Shown in pieces: positions 22,233 to 34,773 of a stretch of 64,000 nt of DNA. The DNA lies in assembly GCA_037176885.1 (NCBI GenBank), contig JAWWNJ010000077.1:868001-932000 (forward strand), written 5' to 3'. The DNA comes from Favolaschia claudopus. Its lineage: Eukaryota; Basidiomycota; Agaricomycetes; Agaricales; Mycenaceae. The stretch's first letter is position 1; each line of letters starts with the position of its first letter. Made by a program: the position numbers and the translations under genes. The notes under the pieces are model-generated. The model searched no databases, was not told where the DNA came from, and worked only from the letters and a program-made list of their open reading frames with translations.

Positions 22233-23003
22233 TGAGTGCGGCCTCGCTTGCGTGAGTCTGCGTTTTGATTGTCGCGTCGCTGCCCTTGCTTATCAGTCCT
22301 GTGCCAGTGTTTTGATTTTCGCATTTGTCTCTGATGTGCTGTGCGCGCCCAAGTCATCCTAATGTGTCCGTCCCCGCATCTGTAGAACTCACACTGTGTA
22401 CAATATCGTGTAGCCTAAACACCATTTCCCGTTATACCTTGACTCTAGTCTCTCAGCCAATATCCATCTGCGTTTTCGCTTTCTCTCTCCCTGATCGTGT
22501 GATGCAATGTGAATTTAGAGCTTCTAAGAAGATCGAGCGGTGGTGCCAGTGGCGCTCCGAATTAGACTGGTGTTACAAACTCCACAGCTATGTCGAGTCA
22601 AATGTCCCGGTGTCCACAAGGTATTCAGGACCTGTTACGCGCAGAAAGCTGGCTCTAAGCGAGATAAACCCCGGCCCGACGATATCTCTCTTCCGCGAGG
22701 GTTTTGAATGTTACGCGCTGCGCCGCACGTCAACAAATGACGACGGGAATCCTGTTCCCCCGATGACCATGGTCTTGGCCAGGCGCCACCGTTGCTGCCT
22801 GCGGCCAGCAGATCGCGAGGAAAAGGTTTCTCACCTTAGCACCTCGGAAAACATCAAAGAACCCTTCAACTCTTTGCTCCACTCCAACGGTGAGAGTGGA
22901 GCGCTTGGCTTGGGATGAAATCAATTGAAAATGACGTCGAGCGGTCGCTCGTCCCCGATTTTAATTATCCTCGTATCCAATACCTCTTACACGCAAGATC
23001 TGT
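22233..23003 (+). other. Intergenic region with an unsupported open frame
   Basis: A frame of 197 codons (22325-22918) is open but shows no recognisable motif and lies between the small gene and the 3' end of TSR1. It may be chance or a 3' UTR. It is not called as a gene. Confidence 0.4.
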
Positions 23004-25877
23004 CTACTCCTCCATCGCCATATTTTCCGAGGATCGCGGCCCCTCCTCTTTCCATAGCTGCGCCCATTTGGGAAATACCCGCTTGTACAGCGACATACAA
23101 ACCGTGTCCATCTGGTTTATAGGCCCGTCGAAGTGCGCCTTGAGATAACCATGGGTGCCTAGCGATTCGCGGATGTGTCCCGTACGACCATGTTTGGTGT
23201 GCAATTGAATCGGCTTGAAATACAGCACATCCTCTGCGTAGGCAGGTCGTGAGCGACCTGGCAAACCGAGTGATAACGCCAAAGGCTCGCTTACCAGCGT
23301 TGAAGAACATATACCGTACCGTCGCCGTCTTTTTGTGGACCTTGAACGGATGCCCGGTGAGCACGACGCGCTTTGCGACGATACGCGTCGTGTCCGGATT
23401 GAGGAACGTTCCCGTGGCCACCAAATGTGGAGCTGGTCAGAAGAAAAGACGTTGGCGCTCATCAGAATCGCCTCAATAACATGCATACAGAATGTGGCTT
23501 TACCTTGAGGATCGTCGGTCTCTCTCAGCCATACGCTGGGCTGTTTACCGAAGGCGACCGGACCATAGGTGGTGGCGACGCTCGTGGCGCCATGCCGCAG
23601 ATAACGCTCGAACTTGTGGACATTGTTCGCACCCTTTCCACCGCCGCGAGTGTGTTGACTGTATATTGGGTTGACGCGTAGTCGCCGGGGGCCAACGCAC
23701 AGAATGAGGGGGTCCTGTGTCAGTGGTGCAATTCAATGAGTTCTAGTTTCAGGGCGCAAAGATCTATATACCGACTTTCGATCGAACAGATCCATCGTAT
23801 TCTGTATTGCGTTGGACAGTGAAATTGAGTACTGACACCTTGTGTTCATGTTGGAGAAGAGCAAATAGAACCACGGGGTTGGCGGTTGCTGTTGCCTCTT
23901 GGGGAACGTCCCGCACATAAACCGTCACCCGGGTTCCAGGCTGCAGCAAAAAATGCAATCGCAGATTTTATCAGATCCAGCCACGTCATGAGAGCTGGAG
24001 AAGATACCGACCTCTGCTATTACCGGCTCCTCGTTTGCACGCCGACGAACGCCACGTTCGGTACGTTTGAAGTCTTCGAACTGGAAGATGCGCGCATAGT
24101 CGCGGGGTAGATTCTCGAAAGGGTCCCAAGGACTCGTTCGGAAGGAGCGCATTCCCCTGAAGCGTTGGAAGCGAGTTTTCGCGGGAATGTCTTTGGGCGT
24201 GTCGATTTCGTCCGGGAACATGAGGTCATCCTCTTCTTCCCGTTTGCGATTTCGCCACGTCTCCAACCTGTGAAGAAATTAGCTTCCCTGGTGGCGCACT
24301 CCAGGAAACATTTCGTCCGTACTGTTTGGCTTCTTCCTCGTTATCCAGATCTTGAAAGGCAACGCTTCGGCGACTGTCAGTTTCCATCTCCTGATCCTCC
24401 TCCACTACCAGATCCTGCATTTCTTCCTCTTCTTCCTGTACATCACCCATTTCCTCATCTTCGCCACCAGACCCCGCTTCGTCACCATCCTCCTCCTCAT
24501 CCTCGTCAATAATCCACGCGGCCTGGTATTCGCTCATACCCTTTGGTATTCGTCGAACGACCTTCGGCGTTGTACCTTCCTTAGCATCAGGAATCGATGA
24601 CTCAGCCGGCGCAGAAACAGAGCCTTGCATCTCCTCTTCCGTCGGCCAAGTTTGCTCGTTCGCCATGTCATCTGGATCGTTGCTCGAGACCAGCGAGTCA
24701 GCATCATCGTTCGGCTCGCATAGCACAACTGGTTCCACCTCCATCTTCCCTGTCTTCGGTATAGGAGCCGACATTATCTAGAAATTGGGGCATGAGATGA
24801 ATAGAAAGATTTTGGACTGAGGACAAACTTTGGTCATTTGGAAATCGCCGTAATTGGGGATATGAACGAGACGGTTGGCGGCCAGAGGTGCACCACGTAC
24901 AACACCGGTAACCTTGAGTACCCCATCCTCCCATTCGGTGCTCTCACCGAGCACCCATGCGCGGCCCTCCCGCCATCGAACGTCTGCGGGCTTTCCCTCG
25001 GCGAGGGATCGTAGGGCATTTAATCGGTCGGCAGCCGTATGCATATCAAATACTCGTGTTTGACTCGGGACGAAATACTGAATAAACGAAAGCAGAGACT
25101 TGAGCACCCCGGCTCGACTTTTGGCGTCCAGATTGTCGTTTGGCGCTAGCAAAGTGACCACGTCCGGTAAACCTTGTGCCTGCAGAGTTCGCAGAAGCGT
25201 ATCTCCCCATGAGGTCACCTCGACGGTCGAGGAAAGCACGAAAACAACATAATCCGCCACTTTGCATGCGTCGAGAGCAGCGTACATTTGTTTGTAAGGA
25301 ACGCTCAAGAACTGGAGCGATGTTTTGAATCGGTCCGCCCTAGACAATAGGTATACGTTATGAAGCGCTATAGATGACCATCATGCAACTATACATACCT
25401 CATTTTCCAGATTCCCTGATCGGGACAATCGTCCGTTGGGACATCCAAAGCCTCGGCCAGGCAAGACACAGCACTCCGTGGACTGATGTCCTCCGTGAGT
25501 GGAATAACAGCAACAATCCTGGGGGCACCATCGACCCCGTTGAACAGACGCGTCGCGGAGACCAAAGCGTTTCGTTTTAAAGTTTGCGCCTGCTTTGCGT
25601 TATTGCGTCGATTGAGGCGGGTTTGGGCGGCGGCTTTGGAACCAGGACTTGCTTTGGGAGATTCTCGGGGTACTTTGCCTACATGCACGATATGAACATA
25701 GGGCCTAATCGGATGGCTACTTGCGCACCCTTCGCAGCCTCCTTGAGCGAAGATTTGGTCGCATGTTTTGATTTGAAGGGCTTATTTTGCTGTTTGCGGT
25801 TCGAAAAGAGTTTCAAATCATTGGATGTTTCAACTCGCCTGCTTCAGAGTCGGCCGATGGTGGTGGGCTTCAACCAT
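23004..25877 (-). CDS. TSR1: TSR1, 40S pre-ribosome maturation factor
   Basis: Tsr1 is a GTPase-like but inactive relative of Bms1 that binds late pre-40S particles and keeps translation factors off. Exon 1 (25877-25839) codes [13 protein letters not shown]; exon 2 continues [21 protein letters not shown], the typical Tsr1 N-terminus. Further exons give the GTPase-like core (about 25650-24850, with [20 protein letters not shown]), then [20 protein letters not shown] and an acidic linker of Glu/Asp runs (about 24560-24370) preceded by SEYQAAWI, a Tsr1 hallmark. [20 protein letters not shown] and [20 protein letters not shown] lie at 24220-24090. The C-terminal part has [20 protein letters not shown] (about 23670-23610) and [18 protein letters not shown] (about 23180-23120). 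Stop at 23004. Intron 1 seems to be of the GC-AG class. Divergent start from upstream genes is not seen: UVDE lies upstream in the same direction. Confidence 0.92.
25790..25838 (-). other. GC-AG intron in TSR1
   Basis: Between LKQ and QNKPFKSKH, the intron starts GCGAGT and ends AAACAG (49 nt). No GT donor at this place preserves the conserved Tsr1 reading. Confidence 0.65.
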
Positions 25878-26181
25878 GGCTTCAGCAGTTTTCGAAAAAT
25901 TTGGAAGAGACCAAATCCGGAAATCCACGTGCTTTGCGCGCCATCAAAGCAAGCTTGAAGCACAAGCAACCGCTACCGTCCCAAATAGGAAGTTTTCGAG
26001 ACTCCAACGGCCACACAGCATGAATCCGCAGGAGAGGCGGGTGCAAGTAAGCGAGTACTTCCGAATCTTCAAATTCAAGATGTTTTGGTACACAAATGAG
26101 TCTACATAAGGGTACATACACACAATACTACAAGATACACGTCTATAATCATTGGCAAATGAGACAATTGTCACAAGACTT

Positions 26182-27891
26182 TCACTCCTCCACGTTTCCA
26201 TCGAATTCCTCCTCCAATTCCCCCTCAACGTCCGCGTTCTTGCGACGCTTTTTCGCTGATTTACGACCCTTCGTTTCTTTGGTCTGATGTTCATTTGGCG
26301 GTCGTAGAGAGTCTGGCGGACATTGCTTGAGTCCGTATGTGCATTCAAATGAACGAAGACATACCGTGAGTCACTGGGTGCAGATTATACATTCGATATA
26401 ACTGAAAAACGGCCTGTTCTTTATCTTTCGCCTGTTCAAACGAGTTAGATGCCGCCGTACGTGTCTCACTGGTGTACGTTACCTCAATCATGAGATCTGC
26501 AAGGGATCGTGACATGAGGGAAAGAACATAAGATTGAGACGCACCCATATCGTCCGGCAGATCAGCCGGCAAGCTCTCGCATCGATCAGCGTGAGCCCGG
26601 CGCTCCATGAGGGTGACTGCTCCTGGTCGTGGGTCACTGAGATGTTGCTTCGGTTTGATACCCCTCCGAGCCCAGATTGCATTGGCCTTTTTGATGATTT
26701 CACTTGGAGGAATGGAAGATGGGAAGAGCGCGTCGTGGTGGTAATCTATGAGAAGGTAAGAGAGCAGTAAACGCTCGCCGTCGAAACAAAAGCATACCAA
26801 ATACAAGCGGAATACTAAGCTCCTCGCATAAGGGGAGCAGATCATCAGCATTATAGCACATCTGGGATGCGCGTAAGACAACGAAGGGAAGGCGGCTGAA
26901 TTAAGACCAACCTCGTCATTTTCAAGAACAAGACGAGCTCGAACATTGGCAGGAAGAGTCTCCGTGACTGTCTTCTTGATTCGCTCGAGAGTACCCGGCT
27001 TGTCGTCGTACATCCCCCCGCCATGAACGATCATGACGCTGTCCACCCCAAGGCCCATCCTATCCATCATCTCGCAGTGATACTCGAGCTCCCGCACAGA
27101 GGCCGCGACGACGTCTGGTTTCGGACTCCCGAGTTGCGTGAATTGACCCGGGTGCGCGGTCAGTCTGTGGCCATACTTTTTCGCGAGTTCTCCGACCTGC
27201 GCGAGAAGAGGGGCACAGTAATCCAACGAGTAGCCATGAACGCCATGGGATGCGAAAGGGAACATCTCCGATGACATACGCATGAATCTGATATGCTGGT
27301 ATAAAATTCAGAACGGGAGTCGATTTGCAAACAGATGAATGAGTTACGTTGTCTTCGTTCCACTGTATCATAGTCAACAAATCCTCTACATTCTTGCGTC
27401 CGAGGTCCTTCACCCAGTCCATGCCATTTTTCTTGATACTCTCCAACCTGACAAAGTTCTAATGCTAGACGCAAATGAGGGCAGCAAGATTCTCACCGAC
27501 AGGTCCGTGAACAGAACACAGCGTCTTTTGCCGGTCTCTTATTTCTCAGCACCGTATTCAAGCACGCGTACCCTATACAGCGCATTAAAACCTATAGTAG
27601 GATGGCCAAGGCATTAGCCATACCCAGCCGTCCCTTGAAAGTCGTTTCTTTCTTCACAACGTCCGGAATGACATAGACAATTGGCTCCTTGGGCAAGCGT
27701 TTCCTACGAGGCTTCGTGTCCTTTTGCACACCAAAGTCCGAGTCAGCTTCAGGAGGGTCTTCGTCTTCATCTACTTCAAGTTTACGCTTTTTTTGTCCTT
27801 TGCTGATAGGAGCGGCGACAGTGGAAACCGTCGTTTCTTGCACAGTTTCTCGCATAACAAAACGCGAGCTACGACGTAGAGTAGTCGCCAT
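26182..27891 (-). CDS. UV-damage endonuclease (UVDE/Uve1)
   Basis: UVDE nicks DNA 5' to UV photoproducts and starts an excision route independent of nucleotide excision repair. Start ATG at 27891 (MATTLRRSSRFVMRETVQET), followed by a basic/acidic nuclear-type N-terminus (KKRKLEVDEDED, PRRKRLPKE). The TIM-barrel part reads GYACLNTVLRNKRP (about 27585), SIKKNGMDWVKDLGRKNVED, WNEDNHIRFMRMSSEMFPF (across a GT-AG intron), LTAHPGQFTQLGSPKPDVV (about 27160), DSVMIVHGGGMYDDKPGTLE (about 27040) and LVLENDE (about 26930); the His, Glu and Asp in these blocks are the family's metal ligands. The C-terminal tail is Lys/Arg- and Glu-rich (TKETKGRKSAKKRRK). An upstream in-frame ATG at 27948 is possible but less likely. 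Stop 26182-26184. Confidence 0.92.
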
Positions 27892-28167
27892 GAGTCCGAT
27901 TTGAACCGGGCTTCGTAGAGGGCGAGCAAGGTAAAGGCCAAAAAGCATAAGACAGGGGATTCATGTTGACGATTTCCGGCAAGAGCGTTCGATCGACGAC
28001 GCGTCATAGCCGACCTAGGCAACGCGGTCACCAACTTTTGGCGCATATCGTACACAGCGGGGCCGAGAGTTAGGCCAGGCAAAAATGTGGACAGAAGAAG
28101 CGGCGAGAAAGTGTATTACAATTTATGTAAGGACGAGTTAGTATACATGCTGAGGCGGCTGTCTTTG

Positions 28168-30553
28168 TTACCAGTCCCCATCCGATTCCGAGTCATTCGA
28201 CTCGGAGTCTTCGAAGGGTGTACGGCCCTTCCTCAGGTCGGCGACGATCTCTTCGTCCATGAAAGGCACACGCAATAGAACACGACCTCCGACCGACAGA
28301 AACTGCGGAACCACCGGATCGTCGTCCAAGAAAGACCCAACCTCCACAGTCTCCATCGCACCCCCCTCATCGGCCGGTGAACAAGCTGTGTAGTTGTACG
28401 GCCTCCGCAATAACTCCTCCTCGTCAAGACAAAGCAAGTCCTCGTAGAGCTCTTCGAGGGCCTGGAGTGTCGGGTCGTCGTCGATATCGTTAGGGTTGGC
28501 GCCGAGCCACATGCCGCGGAGCGTCAAGGTCTTGAGCTCCCAGATATGAGTATTTGTGGGGAATTCGGGAGCTCTGGGGTACGGGGCGCGTCTCGGATAT
28601 GCAGGGACCTGGACTCGTCCACTGGATGGTGGTGGAAGCAATATTTTGGGAGAGCTCTTGTGGAAACTCGACTTGTAGTTCCCCATTAACAGCTCCAAGG
28701 CCCCTGGTAGATTCGGTTCATGCTTCCCGCCGAAAGAGGACTGTACGAGGTCCTGAAGTATCGTCGAAATCGCCTCCACTACCGGTTGGAGTGTTTTGTG
28801 GAGGTTGCAGATGTACCAGGTATTTGAAAACTTGTGAAGCCCGTAACGTTCCGAGACAATACTGTCAACGGAGGAGTGTATCTACCGCATGAATCAGTGA
28901 TTATGTCGGAAGGAGCTTACACAGTGTGATGGAAGGACATACCAGCTCGAGGACGGCGCTGTTGTTGAGTCGAAGAACTTTTGACTGATGATCATAGACA
29001 AGAGCACCAGCGTAGTACAAATCTCGCCAAGTCACTCCTCCGCCATCCAAAATAGAAGAGGACGAGGACTCGAGATCGCAGTCAATAACACCTGCACCAA
29101 CTAGCTCGATCAAGCCATCGAGAGAGGCTTCTTGAGGGTTGTCAGAGTGGTTTGGCAGCATGGCGAGTAAGGTGGACACAATGTGAAACGGTTTGCCGCC
29201 AGCGTGGCGCTGAGTTTCCAGAATCTGGTTCATGATCTGGCGAGGATGAAAAACAGGTTCATCTAGCCCATCGTCCAATGGGAAACTAAATTTTCCGCAA
29301 CGGCGACGCAATTCATCCAAATCGGGGTCTTTGAGTACCGAACGCGTCAAGTCAAAGGCCTCCTCTTCGGTGAAACCGCAGAAGGTTCGGAAACTGGGGA
29401 CTTTCTGAGGATCGGAGAACGATATTTCTTGGAGGGCTTTGTATTTCACGGGAAAAGTTCCCATGACGAACAGCTTGTCGATCACATCAGAGCGATTCAG
29501 TAGAGGACGCCAAAAATCGCGGTCCAGCAGCCCTTCTATCTCTCCTGGCTCCGGACGCTGCGAAAACGATTCGGAGTGGTCGATGGTACGAATTGTGATG
29601 GGCGCGTCATAGTCATCTACTCCCACAAAAAGGGTATGACCTGAAGCTTGGACAAGGTCCTAGATAGCAAGGTCAATATCGCAATGGAGTCAGCGAGATG
29701 CGCTCACCAATACGAGTTTGAACTTATCACTGGAAGAGTTTAGATAATTGTAGGGGTTGGAAATATTTAATTCCTTGGCGTACTCGATGAGGAAGCACGT
29801 CAGGGTACGGGTGATGGTGGAGTCCAAATCTTCCTCGACCTCCGCCAAACTACCTATTGTGTCGACACATGAAAGCGCGAACCACAGACACAAATGCTGG
29901 TTGCGGTACGGGAAAACCTGACTGGATACCGCAAGTGATTGAAACTGCTCAGGGAACTCATCGGCAGCGCGGATGTCGTAGTATACCATCAGAGTAGAGA
30001 GAAATGTAGACTTTCCGAACTGTGGAGGGCGAAGAATGATATATCGGAATTTGTCGGGCAGTTCCAGAATGCAAGGTGTTTTGTCAACGAAAGAGACATT
30101 TGGCAGGAAGTCGAGGAAACCGTCACATCCGCGGGGGAGCAGAACACGAAGCTGGAACGTCAACATAAGCAAAACATAAGATTACAGAAGAAAACGTACG
30201 TCGGAATTCAGGAAAGAGCATTTCTCTGCACTAGTATACGGAGATATCATTGAGGGTGCGCGTCTCTTGACGCGCTTTGAACGAAATTCGCTGCTCAATG
30301 GCTCATCGTCAGTCCGACCGCGCTTTCGAGATTTTATCCCAGCACATGGAGATGCCATCAGCTCTACACCGAACATTAGACGCGATGAAAAAAATAGAAC
30401 ACATTTCGCACTAGTGAGGTCTTGTTGGAATTCAGCGACGACTGCGTCCTCGAGCGCTGCTTCAGATCTCGAACCCTCAACGTGTTCTTCGCGATGAAGC
30501 TGAGCATACGAAACAGATTCGGGTGGTTGAAAGTCGGAATGTATGGCCATGGC
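28168..30553 (-). CDS. Predicted AAA-ATPase (copy 3), apparently intact
   Basis: P-loop protein of the predicted AAA-ATPase family (PF09820-like), often expanded in agaricomycetes; cellular role unknown. Four exons. Exon 1 (30553 to about 30200) gives a hydrophilic N-terminus with basic clusters (SRKRGRTDD, SKRVKRR). Exon 2 has VSFVDKTPCILELPDKFRYI and Walker A-like PPQFGKSTFLSTL (about 30060-29990). Exon 3 starts with HTLFVGVDDYDAPI, the Walker B-like element (about 29630-29595), then GLLDRDFWRPLL, LFVMGTFPVKYKAL and FCGFTEEEAFDLTRSVL, ending near 28945. Exon 4 holds IHSSVDSIVSERYGLH (about 28880) and the C-terminal LKTLTLRGMWLGANPNDIDD (about 28530-28475), ending in an acidic tail. ATG 30553 (MAIHSDFQ) is preferred; 30571 is also in frame. 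It lacks the lesions seen in copies 1 and 2. Confidence 0.8.
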
Positions 30554-31703
30554 GCAGATGCCACCGCACAATCAAGACGAAACTATTATAATAGTCTTCC
30601 TAACGGTGGTTTTGCTTGGTCGAGTACTATCTTCGGATGATTTCGTGGAGTGGCCGACGTAGTATGAGTTGAAACGGAGTCTGCAAGACCAAGAAATGGA
30701 AGCATATCCAAAGCAAAGAAAATTCTATGTCCGTTGTTTGTGGCAAGTTCGGGCCAAGTCCCACGACTCTTGTCTTGTGCCAACACTTCGATTCCTCAAC
30801 TTCGAATGTATTCTCACCGCGAATTTTGTGTCCACTGCTGAAACTATACCCGCAAAACCACACCTCTATTGGATTTCTCTCGATTTGTCTCTTTTTTTTT
30901 TTCGCGGTAACAAGATCAGATTGCGTCCAACTTGGTGTGGAAAACTGTTCGCAAAGCTCACTGACGACAAGTGTTTCCCATTGGCACAGACTACCCCTCT
31001 CTATGTATGCAGTGGGACAAATCTCTGGCTGGTCTCGATTTCGCTGGACTTGAAGCTGCGACTTGTATACTGACTGCGCTTCACTGGGGCATAATCGAAG
31101 ACTTGCAGAATTCACGCCTCGAGACGGGGCGTACGGATCCCGATTAGACGACAGACTTCTCATAGACTCTTGTACTGCTTTCCTGAACAAGTTTCGTCTG
31201 CGCCATACCTTCCTTCAGGGCAATTCATGACCTTCAACGAATAGAAAAGCTCTTGGGAACCATTGCAGTATGACTATCCTTTCGGTTTGCACTATTCAAC
31301 CCCAGAGTCGGTAGCCGGTTCAAAACCACGCTCTTGAAGCCTCGCGGCTCGATTGGCCTTCCTCATCGCGTATGCCCTTGCAGTCCTTTTGCTGCGGCAC
31401 TTGAGTGCCATGTTTTCGTTGTGCTTGCAATCTCAATGCGCCTGCGGCCTTCGTATTGCCCTACATCTACTTCCTGTCCCCTGATTTCCCTCGACGCCGC
31501 ATCCTAGCCTTCCTTTTTCCTCCCTGCTCGTCCAACCATCGTTTTTTTTTTGTCCTATTTGCTCCTCTGTACGTTTTTTGGGGACAGAAACTCGATCACA
31601 TGTGCGACTCTTTGCCCTTCTGCCGTGGGAATTTCGCCCTCCTCGCCATTCATAAACAAGAGTCAAACAATCTCCTCTCATTGCTCCTTAACCCAAAACC
31701 ATC
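30554..31703. other. Intergenic region between divergent genes
   Basis: About 1.15 kb between the AAA-ATPase and kinase starts. It contains T-rich tracts (about 30890-30902, 31540-31552) and a C/T-rich leader before the kinase ATG. Open frames inside show no protein similarity. Confidence 0.6.
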
Positions 31704-33202
31704 ATGTTCACGCTTATCGTTCACATTGCTTCTTGCGCCTCCTACTTTGCTTCTCAGGCAGACAGGCTTCGCTGCCGGGCCGTTATTGCCTCCCAGAAAC
31801 TTGCACAAGACCTCGTCCTCGTCGCTGCTGGTGTCATCAAGGCAGTGACCAAGACCAAATCCCCTCTCTCACTTCCTCCTACCAAATCGTGGCCGGTTTT
31901 CCTCCCCGCTTCCAAGACGGCGCTCGTGCAAATCTCGCCCCGTTGGCACACCGGATTCGCCTTGTTCATCATTGGCGTCGTCGTCCTTCTCACCACCCTC
32001 ATCGTGCTCAAGCGTGCTGTCAAGAAGTCTCGCGTCAGCAAGAAGGTTGCCTCTCAAGCGCTGCCCTCGTACTCGTGCATGCTTCACACCAATCTTGCCT
32101 ACGAAGAGTTGGCGTACCTGCTTCGGACGCCGTTTCCTAGTATAGATATCTTCGACGAAACACTATCGAGCCCGACTCGCCGCTGCTACACCGAGGACGA
32201 ATTCTGGGGCTCCCATTCCTGGAAGAGCATGGAAAATATCGAAATACTCGGTTCGGTGGATCCAACGCGGCTGTGTTTCGTTGATTTGCTGGGATCGGGC
32301 GCATTCGGGGATGTCGTCAAAGTCTGGTCCAACGAACTGGAACAACATCTCGCCGTGAAGAGAGTCAAGAAATCGAGAAGCGCGGCTCTATCTCTTGTCC
32401 CAATCTCTTCACCTGGTTCCAAGCTCGCTTATAGGTCCGCTGATATATGGTTCGATCTGCGTGACGAAATCCGGGCTCACTTGAGGATGGACCGCGACCT
32501 CGCCGCTCCAAGCTTGTACGGCGCGTATCACGACAGCGAGTACTTCTACATCATCATGGTATTTCTCGCTCGTTTCCAAGTCATCTCCCATTCTAACTCT
32601 GTTGCCAGGATTGCGGCGGTCGCTCCTTTGCTCAAATCCCCATGGACTCTCGCGACGGTGCAAAAGAATGTGCTATGGCTCTAGTCCAATCTGTTCAAGC
32701 TCTTCATCAACATGGCATCGTTCACAACGATCTGAAACCAGCGAATCTCGTCCTCGGATTTCAATGTCAACTGATGATCGTAGACTATGGCATGGTCAAC
32801 CTCTTCGAGCCTCTCTCTCAGCTTACTGAAGGAGAACTGCCGTTGCTTTGGCCTGAAGGGGATAATCTTCACCGTATGCAAGTTCGCGGCGGAACCCCCG
32901 GCTACATGTCTCCAGAAGCTCGGGCGAAACAGATGGTGTCTTATGGAGCGGACTTGTACGCCATCGGGATGATCATCGAACAGTGGCTTTACCAGGGTTT
33001 GGAAGCGGAGGGTGATGAGGATGAGGAGTTTAGCGACGTCGAAGAGGAGTTCGTCGACAAGGTGCGTCTCGCTGTTCTGCTCGGCGCTGCTTGCGTTAAC
33101 CTTTCTTACTAGCTGCGGTCGACTCAACCGGGGAAGCGGTTCGAAAATTGGGCTGAAATATTTGGTCATGCTTTTTGGGAAGGGGATGATACGCAGGAGT
33201 GA
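31704..33202 (+). CDS. Membrane-anchored Ser/Thr-type protein kinase
   Basis: Three exons. The N-terminus (MFTLIVHIASCASYF) may act as a signal or anchor. One clear membrane segment follows near residues 92-114 (GFALFIIGVVVLLTTLIVL), flanked by basic residues (KRAVKKSRVSKK), so the kinase domain is probably cytosolic. Kinase motifs: glycine loop LLGSGAFGDVVKV (about 32288-32326), VAIK-like LAVKRVKK (about 32350), catalytic loop HGIVHNDLKPANLVL (about 32712-32756), the DFG position as DYG in IVDYGM (about 32778-32793), GTPGYMSPEA for the APE motif (about 32892-32922), and ADLYAIGMIIEQW. The intron after YFYIIM (about 32557-32608) and a second near 33061-33111 are GT-AG. The HRD arginine is Asn. 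Substrate unknown. Stop 33200-33202. Confidence 0.82.
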
Positions 33203-34091
33203 GTGTGCGAGGCTCAGATTATAGGTGCTGAGAAGTGTAAGTTCTTCCGGCCAATCCGAAAGGTTCTACAACTGACCAAGTTCTCTCAGGTGAATGATGA
33301 GTTGCTGCATATATAGAGCTGCTGGATCTACTTTCTCTCTCCGTATGTGTTCGCCCTTCTCCGTATGCACGCGACATGACGCTATCCCGCCTATAGCCTC
33401 GCTCCGCCAATCGGCAGTATACCCGCGAGGTCCGTGTTTTTCGTGTTAATTTATCGCAACGGAAAATGCTCACAATCCTCCCCAGTTATACCCCATCTCG
33501 GACCCGCCAATTCCAGGCTTATACCCCCGAGGTTCGTCCTTCCTCATGGTATACTTTCCCAAGAAATTGACAGTTGTTTGTCCACAGCTATACCCGTTTT
33601 TTCGTTGCTCTGCGCGACATTACTATCTTCAACTGACTCGGAGTGAGGACCGGACGGGCTCATATTGAGAACGGCGATACGGATGGAGGTTGCGAGCATC
33701 ATCGAGGCGGATTCAGTCTGGGTTAAGCACATGTATGATGTGGGGGTCCTTTAGCCACAAGAGGAGATCGAAGGGGACGCCTTTCGTCTTGGTATTTGGG
33801 ATCTCTTAGTCTATCTATTGTGTTTGATACTGTTCGTCGGTTGTTTCAGTCTCGTCACCGTCCTGGACTGTATCTTCTGCTCGTCCAATATAAGTACCTG
33901 CCCCCCTTGGTTTGCATTTGCTGCGTTCGCTTCGATAACAACTTCGAGACGTCAACGATACAGAACGATTTCACAGGTTTGTGTCGCAAACAAAGGAACA
34001 TATAGAGTTGAATGTACAGAGTTAGATTCAATTCAAATCTAGGACAGTAATTGTACATCAGAGCAATGCGATAGCAAATTCGAAACAGCGC
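33203..34091. other. Intergenic region
   Basis: No supported gene between the kinase and copy A of the small family. Only short open frames are seen. Confidence 0.6.
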
Positions 34092-34773
34092 TCAGAATTG
34101 CGGGCCAGTGGGGCTTCGCGCGGTGAGCGGAATAACAGGACTAGTGAAGATGTCCTGGTTGGGGTGACCAGGAACCTCAACTTTGATACGGACGCCTTCC
34201 AACAGCGCATAACGCGGGGGTGTCGTCGCAATGGGAGCACGGCGCTCTGGGTCGATGATATCGTACAAGGGCATGAGCTTCTCAGGGTGGTGGGGGGAAA
34301 GCTGGTACACGTCGTAGCCAGGAGTCGCCCGAGCACCAGTGTCTGCGCGGACGAAGTCAAAGAAGAGCATCCCGGGCCTGCCACCGCCGGGGAAGAAACG
34401 GATGATGTGCTTTCCATCGGAGAGTTTGTCGGTTTGGTAGGCTGGGCGGTTGGTTTCCTCTGGGGTCTCCTGCATATGAATGAGTTCCACTCATCAGGGC
34501 TCATGAGGACAAATGCTACACACCCCCAAGACAGGATATGGGCCCTTCGCAAGGCGGGCCTCGAACTTGGTCTTCCACCCGAGAACTTGTTGTCTCGCAG
34601 CTTCCCGAATGGCAGGATCCCGGCTTCCTTTGCTCAGATATTGGATAAATTGTTCCTGAGTTTGTTCGTCTATGAACTTGACCTCGGGAAGGTTCCCCTG
34701 CGAAACCCGCGATTGAAAGAATGACAACGGAGGTGAAATTGAGTCGTACGAGAAGTTGAACGTGGGGAGCCAT
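34092..34773 (-). CDS. Small unknown protein, copy A of a three-member family
   Basis: Three exons: MAPHVQLL | GNLPEVKFIDEQTQEQFIQY ... GPYPVLG | ETPEETNRPAYQ to the end SPTGPQF. Both introns are GT-AG (52 nt and about 60 nt), and the first has the same position in copy B, which supports the start at 34773. Product about 190 residues. No signal peptide or membrane segment once intron 1 is removed. The core shared with copies B and C is KHIIRFFPGGGRPGMLFFDF, followed by PLYDII and a C-terminal V-x-V-P-G-H-x-x-QDIFTSPVIP. I do not recognise a known family. Copy B is about nine-tenths identical over exons and lies in inverted orientation 2.1 kb away. Confidence 0.65.

Noticed and set aside
22325..22918. 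Plus-strand frame of 197 codons
   Set aside because: No recognisable motif, unusual composition, and it lies where a 3' flank is expected. Kept only as a note.
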